Origin: Verrucomicrobiales bacterium | GTDB lineage: Bacteria > Verrucomicrobiota > Verrucomicrobiia > Verrucomicrobiales > DEV007 | Direction: 5' to 3' | Assembly (NCBI GenBank): GCA_029210205.1 | Contig: JARGOD010000044.1 | Span: 1 to 40,588, forward strand | DNA: 40,588 bases | Position numbers and translations under genes: made by a program | Part shown: positions 8,551-17,921 of the stretch, piece by piece | Numbering within the stretch: the first letter of the stretch is position 1 | How the letters are laid out: each line of letters starts with the position of its first letter | Notes under the pieces: model-generated | What the model saw: only the letters and a program-made list of their open reading frames with translations | Database searches by the model: none | What the model was told of the DNA's origin: nothing

Positions 8551-10782
8551 CTAAATCTTCATCACCACAACGCGACTACCTTCATGGCGTATGACAGTGA
8601 TTTGTGTTCCTTTCGAGATGAATTCGCCATCGGAAACGATATCCAAGAGTTGAACTCCAAAGCGCCCTTTTCCAGAAGGGACCAAGTCTGTCGTGGCTTC
8701 CCCTGTCTCACCGATAAGGGACTTCGTTCCGGCTCCATCGTGTTTGCCGCTTTGCTCGAGGGCCGCGCCTGAAGAAATAGCCTCCTCAAGAATGAGTCTC
8801 CTTCCGAGCTTTGAGTCGGGAAGAAACTTCATCCCGGCAAATATCGCAACCAACGCCCCAACGAGCCCAATTGCCACGCCAATGAACGACTCACGAAAGA
8901 GAGTGAACCAGGTCTCAGCACCGGGAAGACCACTCCACTTCCATTCCAAGTCAACTCGATCAACCATTGCCAATCCAAGGGCGACGAGCACGAGCGCCCC
9001 ACCGACGGCACCAGGTATGATCGCCCCCGGGAAAAGGAAAACCTCCACGCCGATTAAGATCAAGCCGAGAATGAGAAGCACTGCCAGTTCGTACCCAGCC
9101 AGATTTCCTGCGAGATAGTTTCCGAAGAAGAACAAGCTGAATGAGAGAACACTGATCAATCCTGGCAAACCAAAACCGGGACTGTTCAGCTCAAGATAGG
9201 CACCGGCCAAGCCGACCACAATCAAGAGAATCGACAATTTCTGAACCCAGTGAGCAAAAGCCTCAAGCCCCAGAGGCTCGGCGTTGATGACCTCAGCATC
9301 AATCCCCTCGGCCTCGAGCAAAGCCTCGATGCTGGAGGAAATTCCCTTCGCCAGAACAGGAGAGCCTCCAATGATTTCTGTGGCCCTTATTGTATTAAGG
9401 TTCAAAACATTACCTGCTTCATGGACGACGATTCCGTCGATTTTGACCTCTTTCTCCCGAGTCACGAAAGCTTCTGCCACATCAGGGTTGTGCCCTTTGA
9501 GTTCAGCGACATTTCGCACCGTGCCAATAATCATCTGAGTCACTTTATCTGCCATGTCCTCAGCAAGGTCCTGCCCTGTTCCACTGACAACAAGGGCTGA
9601 ACCTATTGTCGCCGCAGGACGCATATAGATGTGATCCGTCCCGACCGCGATAATAGCGCCGGCCGACTCGGCTCTGGAATTCACAAAGGTGAAGGTCGGA
9701 TAAGAAACGTTTTGAAGGCTGTTTAGAACAAGACCCTCAGTGTACCATGCAAAGCCACCGGGAGTATCCATGTCGAAAACCAATCCAGCAGCCCCGTCGA
9801 GCTCCGCCTTTTTGATGGTTCGATCCATGAAATCAAAACTCGCCTTTCCGGTCGCGAGCGTGTCCTGCCCAACTTTCAAGACGACCACTTTTCCTTTGTA
9901 GCTTCCTTCTTCTCTTTTCCCAAATAATGTCTCGTCATTTGCCGAACGCTGAGGATCCAGAGCTTTTGTCTCCGCATCCTTCGGATCATCCTCTTTCTTC
10001 CCACTGGCAGCGTTAAGTCTCTCACGATTGGATGACTCACTGAATGATCGAGGGTTTGTAACAATCATTGGGCCGGAAAGCTCCAGTTCCTGTAAGAGTG
10101 CCTCTCGACTGTTTACCTGACCATCAGCGAGGATGGATTTCCCTTCGAAGATCTGAACGGACTCTTCGGCAGTAAGCGTTAGGAGTTCCCCTCTCTCTGA
10201 GAGTATTGTGTCGCCAACCTTCAACTCTTTCTCCTCATCGATCATCGCCTCCACCACATCGACGCGGTGACCATAGATCTTAGCGAGGCTGCGTGCCCGG
10301 GCCTTTAAAACGGATTGCTGTTGCCGAGCTATCGCCAGAGACTCTTCGTCGTCCTCGTCGTCGCTCACGACAACACCTGCAGCTCCGATGATACCACTCG
10401 GATTCATGTAAATAGAATCGGCCGCGAGAGCAATAATAGCACCGGGTCCAGTCGCCGAAGGATTAATGTAAGCCACAGTGGGAACCCGAATATCGGCCAA
10501 CAAATCGAGGAGCCGCTGCTGCGTTTCCATCTCTGCCTGAGCACTGAAATCCAGTTCCAAAATCAACGCCCCGACTCCGTCTTCCTCTGCCCTTGAAACA
10601 AGTCTATCAAGGTCCCGGATCCGCCGACCGTCGTTTAGATCATCATTTTTCAGGACGACAAATACCGCTCTACCTGCCCACTCCATTGACGATTCGCTTT
10701 CTCCCTCAGCGTGAACAGCTGAGCAGAATAAAGAAATGATGCTGCACAAGAGCAGAACGGGACGAAAGAAGTTCGTGATCAT
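8551..10782 (-). CDS. NfeD-family membrane serine protease with duplicated ClpP-like region
   Basis: 743 residues: signal peptide (1-25), two ClpP-class modules (about 35-235 and 295-500), a membrane block of several helices (about 515-650) and a C-terminal NfeD OB-fold domain (about 688-743, beginning LIGETGEATTDLVPSGKGRF). The second module has the catalytic Ser (S373 in AESAGAI) and a Lys 40 residues on (K413), the Ser-Lys dyad of long NfeD proteases. In the first module the matching segment reads TGPGAI, so Ser is Gly112, and the Lys position appears to be Gln154; it is probably inactive. Family members partner with stomatin/flotillin proteins. It is the last gene of the nusA-led minus-strand run and converges on the sulfatase gene. 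Confidence 0.9.
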   Translation of the reverse strand: MITNFFRPVLLLCSIISLFCSAVHAEGESESSMEWAGRAVFVVLKNDDLNDGRRIRDLDRLVSRAEEDGVGALILELDFSAQAEMETQQRLLDLLADIRVPTVAYINPSATGPGAIIALAADSIYMNPSGIIGAAGVVVSDDEDDEESLAIARQQQSVLKARARSLAKIYGHRVDVVEAMIDEEKELKVGDTILSERGELLTLTAEESVQIFEGKSILADGQVNSREALLQELELSGPMIVTNPRSFSESSNRERLNAASGKKEDDPKDAETKALDPQRSANDETLFGKREEGSYKGKVVVLKVGQDTLATGKASFDFMDRTIKKAELDGAAGLVFDMDTPGGFAWYTEGLVLNSLQNVSYPTFTFVNSRAESAGAIIAVGTDHIYMRPAATIGSALVVSGTGQDLAEDMADKVTQMIIGTVRNVAELKGHNPDVAEAFVTREKEVKIDGIVVHEAGNVLNLNTIRATEIIGGSPVLAKGISSSIEALLEAEGIDAEVINAEPLGLEAFAHWVQKLSILLIVVGLAGAYLELNSPGFGLPGLISVLSFSLFFFGNYLAGNLAGYELAVLLILGLILIGVEVFLFPGAIIPGAVGGALVLVALGLAMVDRVDLEWKWSGLPGAETWFTLFRESFIGVAIGLVGALVAIFAGMKFLPDSKLGRRLILEEAISSGAALEQSGKHDGAGTKSLIGETGEATTDLVPSGKGRFGVQLLDIVSDGEFISKGTQITVIRHEGSRVVVMKI

Positions 10783-10854
10783 CGATTGGCTATAGGGGAT
10801 ACGGTAGAATTACGCATCGGGATCGTCCACGCATTTCAATACGATATTTCCAAG

Positions 10855-11415
10855 CTATCTGCCTCCCTGGCGGCGGCGCATGAGTTGGACAAAAATGAGA
10901 GTGGACAGGATCAAAGAACCCACAATCACTGCCGCGATCAAAACGACAATCTCCATCACTTGACGTGAACTTGTCGGAGAAACACTTAGCAACACCTCAG
11001 AATTCAAGCCGGAACTCTTTATCTCAATCGTTTTGTCTTCTCTTTCACTCCGAAAAACCCCGAGAGAAATTGCCTTGTCTTCCCCCATGTTCTTCTCGGC
11101 CGAAACCTTTTTATCCAGTGATATCTCCCTACCGCTGGAAGCATCGAAAAGAAAGACTTTGGCGCCGGGAGGGAGCTCTCCACTCCCGTGGTGCAATTGG
11201 TTTCCAAGTCTACCTTTCAAATGAAGCCACAAGGTGTATTCGCCAACGCTGGAAAGCGTCACCTCAAAATTCGGAGGGAGAAGCCCCCGATCAACTTCAG
11301 CCAGGAGCGGCGGAATCCGCTTTACAGCAATCGCAGCTGCGATCGAAACACCCGCCAAAAGGATGATCACCGGGAAGACAAGGTTGGCGACCAATGATAT
11401 CGGCCTATGGCTCAT
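10855..11415 (-). CDS. Hypothetical membrane protein with two TM helices
   Basis: 186 residues with hydrophobic segments at about 9-30 and 152-177 enclosing a probably extracytoplasmic domain (FEVTLSSVGEYTLWLHLKG..., ending in beta-rich sequence), and a short basic tail RRRQGGR. I recognise no named family; the layout resembles proteins with a small periplasmic beta domain. The start overlaps the previous gene's stop as ATGA, so translation is probably coupled, and the NfeD gene follows 72 bases later. Membrane function is inferred from topology only. Confidence 0.75.
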   Translation of the reverse strand: MSHRPISLVANLVFPVIILLAGVSIAAAIAVKRIPPLLAEVDRGLLPPNFEVTLSSVGEYTLWLHLKGRLGNQLHHGSGELPPGAKVFLFDASSGREISLDKKVSAEKNMGEDKAISLGVFRSEREDKTIEIKSSGLNSEVLLSVSPTSSRQVMEIVVLIAAVIVGSLILSTLIFVQLMRRRQGGR

Positions 11416-11927
11416 TCATCTCCCCCATCTGCTTTCAAATGCTCAACTTTTCCCGAAAGCACTTCAATTCCGTTTCCCTGCACTAGTGAAACTTCCCCTT
11501 CAATCTTGTTTTCGACCAGCGTGTTCGAGACCTTCAACTCGCCCCCGGGCTCACCAAAAGGACTCTTCATTTCAACCGACGTGTCAGTCAGCGATACCTC
11601 AAATCGAACCGGCTCTTCTATTCCAGTATGCCAGTATTCGCACTCGTTTAGATCCAGCGAAGCATTGTGCGTAAAACGCCAATAGAACTCTTGCTGATCC
11701 TCACCCCAAATTCGGGTGCCCTTCATCTCAAAGGAACCGTCGTCGGAAAAAGCTCCAGTCCAGTCCTCCTGAATATCGGTAACTTCTCCGTCGGCATTGA
11801 CTAATTGACCGGAACCGATCCAATGACCCGCAATTGACTTGAAGAAAACCTCAGCAGTCAGGCCTTCTTCAGCCTGAACAGTATACAAAGAGATTAGAAC
11901 TGCAATAGCTAGGGTTAATCTCCACAT
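11412..11927 (-). CDS. Secreted protein of about 171 residues, lipocalin-like in pattern, unknown function
   Basis: Signal peptide MWRLTLAIAVLISLYTVQA followed by a beta-rich domain (GHWIGSGQLVNADGEVTDIQEDWTG..., DGSFEMKGTR, FYWRFTHN). This recalls small beta-barrel proteins of the DUF1579/THAP4-like type that open with an xGxWxGxG motif, but I cannot assign one. I chose the internal ATG since it starts a clean signal peptide and leaves 14 bases after nrnA; the longer reading would overlap nrnA. It is coupled by ATGA to the next membrane protein. Confidence 0.75.
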   Translation of the reverse strand: MWRLTLAIAVLISLYTVQAEEGLTAEVFFKSIAGHWIGSGQLVNADGEVTDIQEDWTGAFSDDGSFEMKGTRIWGEDQQEFYWRFTHNASLDLNECEYWHTGIEEPVRFEVSLTDTSVEMKSPFGEPGGELKVSNTLVENKIEGEVSLVQGNGIEVLSGKVEHLKADGGDE

Positions 11928-11941
11928 TACCGAATTGTAAT

Positions 11942-12940
11942 TCAAAATGATACCGATTGGCAATCATCAATCGCATGAATTGCGTGACAGACTCGACTAA
12001 TGAAGCGATCAGCGGCGTCGTTTAATGGCCCTGACAGTCGAGCGCCGGCAGCGAGGGTATGTCCCCCGCCCCCGAACTCCTTACAGACCTCCCCCACACT
12101 CACCTGATCAGATTTTGAACGAGAACTGACACGAATGCGACCATCTTCGAACTCCTCAAAGAAGACGGCCACGATGACAGAATCGATCGCCCTGATCACG
12201 TCGATCACTCCCTCTGTATCACCAGTTCTGAGTCCGAGCCTTTCAGTCACGACAAATGGAAGAAGGACACTGACGCATCGGTTATCGCAATCCATACGGA
12301 GATCCCTGAGGAGAAATGCGAGGGCCTCAACCCTTCGCATCGGATAACTTTCGTAAAGCTGTTGATTGAGTCGGCCAACATCCAATCCCTTGTCAATCAA
12401 GTCAGCGACAACACGCATTGTCTCAGAAGAAGTCGAAGGATAACGGAAACTCCCGGTGTCCGTCGAGATAGCTGCATATAAATGACTCGCAGCATCTCCG
12501 TTAATCTTCCACCCAGCCTCTTTCGCAAGCTGAAACACAATCTGCCCCGTCGCCGGTGAACTAACATCGACATAGTTAATGTCACCGTACCCGGGATTGC
12601 TAACGTGATGATCAATATTGATAACATCAGGATCATTCGAAATTCGATCCCATACAGAAGAACTAATTCGATCACGACCAGCAGAATCCAGAGCAATAAT
12701 TAGATCAGACTGAACTAAATCAACTTGGCTATCTACTCTTGATACCTCAGGAAGAAATTGGAGGGCCTCTGGAACCGGATCATGATTCACCACCTGCGTC
12801 TCTTTGCCTTCACCCTCAAGAATCAAAGCAAGACCAACCGCGGAACCAATCGCATCTCCATCAGGACGGTCATGACATAGAATCAAAACCCGTTCGGCTT
12901 TTGCAATTCTGGAAATGACAGGCTGAAACGAAAGATCCAC
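11942..12940 (-). CDS. nrnA: DHH-family nanoRNase / pAp phosphatase
   Basis: 332-residue cytosolic phosphoesterase that degrades short oligoribonucleotides and dephosphorylates 3'-phosphoadenosine 5'-phosphate. The DHH motifs appear in order: HDRPDGDAIGSA (about 23-34), ALDSAG (about 88), NIDHH (about 113) and DTGSFRY (about 158). The DHHA1 domain ends with GGGGHTLAAGARL near residue 300. Length is typical. It follows rbfA by 40 bases, an order (nusA-infB-rbfA-nrnA) seen in many bacteria. Confidence 0.94.
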   Translation of the reverse strand: MDLSFQPVISRIAKAERVLILCHDRPDGDAIGSAVGLALILEGEGKETQVVNHDPVPEALQFLPEVSRVDSQVDLVQSDLIIALDSAGRDRISSSVWDRISNDPDVINIDHHVSNPGYGDINYVDVSSPATGQIVFQLAKEAGWKINGDAASHLYAAISTDTGSFRYPSTSSETMRVVADLIDKGLDVGRLNQQLYESYPMRRVEALAFLLRDLRMDCDNRCVSVLLPFVVTERLGLRTGDTEGVIDVIRAIDSVIVAVFFEEFEDGRIRVSSRSKSDQVSVGEVCKEFGGGGHTLAAGARLSGPLNDAADRFISRVCHAIHAIDDCQSVSF

Positions 12941-12980
12941 AACGAAGAGGGTTTAGGCAGAAACTCTACCCTGTAAAGTG

Positions 12981-13364
12981 TCAGAGACTCCGCTTGCGAT
13001 CATCCTCTTCAGGCTTTTCAGGAAGTTCAATCTCTCCGATTTCTTCGAGGATGTTCAAAACACGGACCCCGCGTTCCACCGAATCGTCTGACTCAAAGGA
13101 AAAGTGAGGCGTGTTCCTGAGAACGACCCGCTTCATCACCGAGTTCTGGATAAATCCATGCTTTGCGTTGAGTTTTTGGAGCACTTTTGCTTTGTCTTCG
13201 CCAGATCCAATCACTCCAATGAAGATCTGAGCAGCCCGAAGATCCTGAGCCACTTTGACGTCATGAACCGTGACGAGGATATTCGGAAACTCGAAATTCT
13301 TCTCGAGACACGAACTTATCTCGCGTTTGAGCAGCTCGTTGACTCTTGAAATCCGCTGACTCAT
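12981..13364 (-). CDS. rbfA: 30S ribosome-binding factor RbfA
   Basis: A 127-residue single KH-like domain protein that binds immature 30S subunits during 16S rRNA 5'-end processing and cold adaptation. Family marks are the N-terminal MSQRISRVNELLKREIS helix, VTVHDVKVAQDLRAAQIFI and the LRNTPHFSFESDDSVERG segment (consensus hxPxLxFxxDxSxxxG). I chose the internal ATG because MSQR fits the family's start; the longer reading adds eight unsupported residues. It sits 50 bases downstream of infB. The acidic-basic tail PEKPEEDDRKRSL is ordinary. Confidence 0.93.
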   Translation of the reverse strand: MSQRISRVNELLKREISSCLEKNFEFPNILVTVHDVKVAQDLRAAQIFIGVIGSGEDKAKVLQKLNAKHGFIQNSVMKRVVLRNTPHFSFESDDSVERGVRVLNILEEIGEIELPEKPEEDDRKRSL

Positions 13365-13414
13365 AACAGGCAAAGGGGTGATCGACACTCATTGGGCCGA
13401 ATTTTGGGGATTGA

Positions 13415-15517
13415 CTACAACTCGACGGCAAGCTTCTCGAGTTCGTAGCACTCAATAACATCCTCTTTCTGGTAGTCGTTGAACTTGCCGAGCTTGATAC
13501 CACATTCGACTCCATTCTTTACTTCTTTGACATCATCTTTGAAGCGACGAAGTGTAGAAAAGCCACCGTCATAAATCGGCACTTTGTCTCGAAGAACACG
13601 GGCTCGGGCAGTCCGGCGAACGACACCGTCTGATACCACACAACCGGCGACCTTTCCGGATGAAAGCTTGAATACTTCAAGGACTTTCGCATGACCGATA
13701 ATCTTTTCACGAGTCTCAGGTTCAAGCATTCCGAGCATGGCCTCCTTGACCTGATCAATGAGCTCGTAAATGATTGAAAACAGCTTCACCTGAACGCCCT
13801 CGCGCTTCACAAGTGGCTGTGCCTTAGCCTCAACCTTGGTGTTAAATCCGATTAAGATTGCATCAGAAGCACTGGCCAAAAGAACGTCAGCCTCGGTTAT
13901 CGGACCGGCATTCTGACGAAGGATCTCAAGCGCGATCTTATCCGATTCGATCTCCATCAGAGACTTCTCAATAGCCTGGAGTGATCCCTGGACATCAGCC
14001 TTGATGATCACTTTAAGAGTATTTTTCTTACCTTGCTCTATGTTCGCAAAAAGGGTCTCAAGAGCAGATTTTTGCTGAGGCTGAAGCTTATCCTGACGCT
14101 TCTGATCATGACGCTCTTCGCTCAACTTCTTAGCTTTCCGCTCCGACTCCATTTCGATGAGTTCGTCACCGACATTCGGAACTCCAGAATAGCCAACCAC
14201 CTCGACAGGTACCGATGGACCCGCTGATTTAATTCGCTCTCCCAGATCGTTGATCAAAGCCTTGACCTTGCCAAACTGGCTACCACAAATAAACGCTTCG
14301 CCGGTAGCGAGAGTTCCGCTCTGGATAATCACCGTCGCAGTTGGGCCCTTACCAGCCTCGGTACGAGCTTCAATCACTGTCCCTCGGGCAGCACCATCGT
14401 CATTCGCTTTCAATTCGAGAACCTCTGACTGGAGGTGAATCATTTCGAACAAGTCATCAAGACCAGTGCCCTCTTTGGCAGAAACTTCGACACAGATGGT
14501 TTCACCACCCCAGTCTTCCGGTGCAAGACCATTCTCCTGAAGCTGCCCTTTGACCTTGTTCACGTCAGCGCGATCAAGATCAACCTTGTTGATCGCAATG
14601 ATAATCGTAACCCCGGCTGCCTTGCAGTGATCAATCGCCTCGAATGTTGTCGGCATGAGGCCGTCATCGGCAGCGACGACGAGAACCACAATATCGGTAA
14701 TATCCGCACCACGGGCACGCATTTCAGAGAATGCAGCATGCCCAGGTGTATCGATGAAAGTCACCGTCTGGTCATTGCGAGTCACCTGATAAGCCCCGAC
14801 ATGCTGTGTGATACCGCCGGCCTCGCCCTTGACCACTCGCGATCCCCGATAGGCATCGAGCAATGAAGTCTTACCATGATCAACATGCCCCATAAAGGTC
14901 ACGACAGGTGGGCGAATCGAAAGCTGATCGTCCTCAACCTCTTCGATATCCTGAACCTCAGGGGCTTCAATAACTTCTTCGACCTTATGAACCCCACCGC
15001 CTTTTTCACGACGTTCTTTTTCAAAGATGAACCCGTGCTTTTCGCAAATCCTTGAAGCCACTTCCGGCTCGATAGATTGAGTCAAATTCGCAAAGACATC
15101 CATGTCCATCAGATCCTGGATGAGCCGGAATGGCTTCAACTCCATCATCTTCGCCAATTCCTTGACGATGATGGGTGGCTTAATGTGAATAATCTTCTTT
15201 CCGTCAATCTCTTCGACTGACGCCTCATCCGAATCCGCTTCTTCACCAGCAGAAGGAAGAACAGCGGGGGCTTCCTCAGGTGCCTCCTCGACAGGTTCCT
15301 CCGGCGGCTTCTTTTTCGCCTCTTTTTTCTTTGGCTCAGGATCATCCTTACCCAGGTGTCCAAAAACAGACCCCTGCTCCGATTCGCTGGCCGAAGTCTT
15401 TGGCTTGCGAGTGCTTTTTTTCTCTTCTTTTTCAAAGATATTCAAAGCTTCCGCCTTCTTTTCGTCCAAAGATTTGGCCTCGTCGTCTTCGTCGGGGGCA
15501 GTTGTAGTTTTAGGCAT
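13415..15517 (-). CDS. infB: Translation initiation factor IF-2
   Basis: 700 residues. The GTPase places initiator tRNA on the 30S subunit and promotes subunit joining. N-terminal 1-105 is charged low-complexity sequence; about 108-165 is the conserved IF2_N-type segment ([25 protein letters not shown]). The G domain begins at GHVDHGKT (210-217) and continues with DTPGHAAF and NKVD; domain II, III and IV follow to the C terminus (tail [12 protein letters not shown]). Length and order are typical. It lies 131 bases downstream of nusA and 50 bases upstream of rbfA. Confidence 0.97.
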   Translation of the reverse strand: MPKTTTAPDEDDEAKSLDEKKAEALNIFEKEEKKSTRKPKTSASESEQGSVFGHLGKDDPEPKKKEAKKKPPEEPVEEAPEEAPAVLPSAGEEADSDEASVEEIDGKKIIHIKPPIIVKELAKMMELKPFRLIQDLMDMDVFANLTQSIEPEVASRICEKHGFIFEKERREKGGGVHKVEEVIEAPEVQDIEEVEDDQLSIRPPVVTFMGHVDHGKTSLLDAYRGSRVVKGEAGGITQHVGAYQVTRNDQTVTFIDTPGHAAFSEMRARGADITDIVVLVVAADDGLMPTTFEAIDHCKAAGVTIIIAINKVDLDRADVNKVKGQLQENGLAPEDWGGETICVEVSAKEGTGLDDLFEMIHLQSEVLELKANDDGAARGTVIEARTEAGKGPTATVIIQSGTLATGEAFICGSQFGKVKALINDLGERIKSAGPSVPVEVVGYSGVPNVGDELIEMESERKAKKLSEERHDQKRQDKLQPQQKSALETLFANIEQGKKNTLKVIIKADVQGSLQAIEKSLMEIESDKIALEILRQNAGPITEADVLLASASDAILIGFNTKVEAKAQPLVKREGVQVKLFSIIYELIDQVKEAMLGMLEPETREKIIGHAKVLEVFKLSSGKVAGCVVSDGVVRRTARARVLRDKVPIYDGGFSTLRRFKDDVKEVKNGVECGIKLGKFNDYQKEDVIECYELEKLAVEL

Positions 15518-15648
15518 AGGAAAAGAATGAGCGATTCGGTGACTGGAGAGAGACTCCAGTTGTCAGATTGTGTGTTTTATTCTGGGATTGTATAAAGTCT
15601 TGTCAACGGATGAAAGGGACTCACGGACGGCAGCAGTGCCTGAATGAA

Positions 15649-17016
15649 TTATGACTCAAGGGAAGCCTCTTCGACCCCTTCACGAGTCTCATCTCCGGAA
15701 TCTGCCGGGGCTACTTCTTCCTCTACCTCAGCGGCAGTCTCCTCTTTCGCTTCGGGGGAAGCTTCATCACCACCGACCGCTGCCTTCACCTTTCCTAGAA
15801 TCTCAGCACCTTCTTCGACACTGATTTCAAGAACGTCGGCGATATCGACCTCGTCCACGCCCTGCGCGATCATCTCAAGACTGTTCAAACCGCCTCGAAC
15901 AAGGCCTTCTGCAGTCTCCAGTTCAATGCCCGCGGCGTCGGAAATTGCGGATGCTGCATTTGTAACCTGCGCCTCAAATGCTTCGTGTGCCGATTCATCC
16001 TTTTGAACCTGCACGTCCCAACCAACAAGCCGCGCTGTGAGCCGGGCATTTTGCCCGCGGCGACCAATTGCTTTCGAAAGCTCCTCTTCGTCGACTTTGA
16101 CCTGAACAGACTGAGCTTCCTCATCAAGAATGATCGACTTGATCTCCGCCGGCTTGAGCGCTTCCGCGACAAACGTTTTGATGTCATCACTCCAGCGAAT
16201 GATATCGACTTTCTCGTTGTTCAACTCACGGACGATGTTTTTAACGCGGGCACCACGGAGCCCGACGCACGCACCTACCGGATCCACTTTTTCGTCAGCA
16301 CTGAAGACTGCAACCTTGGTCCGATACCCTGCCTCACGAGCCAATGAGCGAATTTCGACAGTTCGATCAGCAATTTCGCTGACTTCTGATTCAAAAAGAC
16401 GTCGAACGAAATTAGGGTGACTGCGGGAAAGAATAATCTCAGGGCCCCGGGAGCCGTTTTCTACAGCGACAACATAAGCACGTATGCGGTCACCAACGTT
16501 GTACTCTTCTGTAGAAACCCGCTCTCGCTGATTCATGACACCCTCGAATTTGCCAAGGTCGACGAACACGTCTCCTCGCTCGAATCGCCTCACTGTGCCG
16601 CTTACGATATCCCCGGCGCGGTCCTTGAACTCTTCATAGATCAATTCCTTCTCCGCCTGACGAAGCCTCTGCATCATAGTCTGCTTCGCTGTTTGCGCAG
16701 CGATGCGACCGAAGTTTGCAGGGGTAATGTCGACTTCAACCTCGTCATCGACCGAAGCCTCCGTATTCATTCGGCGTGCCGTAAAAATATCGATCTCATC
16801 GTAAGGGTTCTCGACACGGTCTACGACGACCAATGTAGCGAACGCTTTGATGTCACCCTTATCGGGATCGATGTGAATACGCATCTCCCTTGCAGGACCG
16901 ATACTTCTTCGTGATGCAGAAAGTAAGGCAGTCTCAAGCGCTTCGACCATTGTCTCGCGATTGATTCCCTTTTCCTTCTCGTAATATTCGAAAAGTGCTA
17001 ACAGTTCGTTTGTCAT
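15649..17016 (-). CDS. nusA: Transcription termination/antitermination factor NusA
   Basis: 455 residues. Binds RNA polymerase and nascent RNA to modulate pausing, termination and antitermination. Order: N-terminal RNAP-binding domain (1 to about 130), S1 domain (GDIVSGTVRRFERGDVFVDL onward), KH1 and KH2 (with GLRGARVKNIVREL and the KAIGRRGQNARLTARLVGW motif), then a helix-hairpin-helix-type region (about 365-420) and an acidic Glu-rich tail. A GGAGA sequence lies 5 bases before the ATG. It appears to head the minus-strand operon; rimP and ylxR, often beside it, are absent. An intrinsic terminator sits 31 bases upstream in the same orientation. Confidence 0.97.
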   Translation of the reverse strand: MTNELLALFEYYEKEKGINRETMVEALETALLSASRRSIGPAREMRIHIDPDKGDIKAFATLVVVDRVENPYDEIDIFTARRMNTEASVDDEVEVDITPANFGRIAAQTAKQTMMQRLRQAEKELIYEEFKDRAGDIVSGTVRRFERGDVFVDLGKFEGVMNQRERVSTEEYNVGDRIRAYVVAVENGSRGPEIILSRSHPNFVRRLFESEVSEIADRTVEIRSLAREAGYRTKVAVFSADEKVDPVGACVGLRGARVKNIVRELNNEKVDIIRWSDDIKTFVAEALKPAEIKSIILDEEAQSVQVKVDEEELSKAIGRRGQNARLTARLVGWDVQVQKDESAHEAFEAQVTNAASAISDAAGIELETAEGLVRGGLNSLEMIAQGVDEVDIADVLEISVEEGAEILGKVKAAVGGDEASPEAKEETAAEVEEEVAPADSGDETREGVEEASLES

Positions 17017-17047
17017 ATTCTCCAGCTAACCCTCTTATGTTGAGACA

Positions 17048-17072
17048 AAAAAAAGTGGGACATGCCCACTTC
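17048..17072 (-). terminator. Intrinsic terminator in the nusA leader (possible attenuator)
   Basis: Read on the minus strand: AAGTGGG, loop CATGT, CCCACTT, then TTTTTT, ending 31 bases before the nusA ATG. A second hairpin (CCGGG/CCCGG, 17080-17099) lies just upstream. There is no minus-strand gene between this and mgtE about 1 kb away, so the terminator may act on the nusA leader itself. Confidence 0.7.
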
Positions 17073-17175
17073 AATCGACCGGGATTTCAAGAACCCGGCA
17101 TCTCAAGATTGCAGGATCGCGAACATATCGCGGCGTCCTTGGTTAGGCAAGGCCGAAATCAAGCCAATTCAAACG

Positions 17176-17862
17176 ATGTCCGTCCCTTTGGTTAAAGCCC
17201 TCAGCTTCGATGCTGCCGGCACTCTGATTGAGCTCTCTGAACCGGTTGGAGTGTCGTATCACCGCGTTGCGCAAAATCATGGAATCGAGGCATGCCCCGA
17301 AGCCCTCGCGGAAGCCTTCAAGTCAGTATGGCGGAGAACGCCGTCCGCTTTCTCAGCAGAGTCTCCCGTGAACGACCCCGATGAGAAGTCCTGGTGGCAT
17401 CGCCTGGTTAAAGAGGTTTTCGCGGAATCCGGGGCAACCCTTCCTACCGATTCCACGTTCGACGTTTTTTTCGAAGCCCTGTACGGGCATTTTGAGGAGC
17501 CCGGCACCTGGCGGGCAGTGGACGGTGCGCACGCGGCCCTGGAACGGATCGCTGCTGATTACCCCTGCATCGTGCTTTCCAATTTCGATGGCAGACTTCG
17601 CCGAATTCTCGCTGACCTCGATCTCATCGCGCCCTTCGACGCGATTCTGCTTTCCTGCGAACTGGGTGCCTCGAAGCCTGATCCGTCGGTTTTTGCCGCC
17701 GCTCAGAAGGCGCTCAATCTACCGGCCAGTGAAATCCTCCATGTCGGTGATGATCCCGTCTGCGATTGGGAGGGGGCCGCGAATGCCGGCTTCGCCAGCT
17801 TCCGTGTTGGAAAGGGTCAATCGACACTGAATGAATTATTAAGGCAACTTTCACTTGCGTGA
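17176..17862 (+). CDS. HAD-superfamily hydrolase lacking the second catalytic Asp
   Basis: 228 residues, cytosolic. HAD motif I reads SFDAAGTLIEL: the nucleophile Asp is present but the usual second Asp (DxD) is Ala, as in HDHD3/REG-2-like members. Motif II is VLSNFDGR, motif III Lys is GASKPDPSVF, motif IV is HVGDDPVCDWEGAANAG. A helical cap lies between about 25 and 120. Substrate is unknown; loss of the acid/base Asp makes ordinary phosphatase activity doubtful. I chose the ATG of MSVPLVKALSFD; the longer reading has a low-quality N terminus overlying the nusA leader. It is divergent from nusA and upstream of tRNA-Lys. Confidence 0.88.
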   Translation: MSVPLVKALSFDAAGTLIELSEPVGVSYHRVAQNHGIEACPEALAEAFKSVWRRTPSAFSAESPVNDPDEKSWWHRLVKEVFAESGATLPTDSTFDVFFEALYGHFEEPGTWRAVDGAHAALERIAADYPCIVLSNFDGRLRRILADLDLIAPFDAILLSCELGASKPDPSVFAAAQKALNLPASEILHVGDDPVCDWEGAANAGFASFRVGKGQSTLNELLRQLSLA

Positions 17863-17882
17863 CCCGACTCGGTGAATAGATT
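17855..17882 (+). promoter_or_regulatory. Possible promoter of tRNA-Lys with GC-rich discriminator
   Basis: TTGCGT, 16 bases, TAGATT, followed at once by GCGCGCCCG. A GC-rich discriminator is typical of stringently controlled stable-RNA promoters. The -35 overlaps the end of the HAD gene. Hexamer matches are partial. Confidence 0.35.
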
Positions 17883-17921
17883 GCGCGCCCGTCGGCGAAT
17901 CCGCCTTCGGATGCTCTCAAC

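Noticed and set aside
15542-15560. Hairpin ACTGGAG/CTCCAGT between nusA and infB
   Set aside because: No T-run on either strand; too short to be convincing as a terminator.
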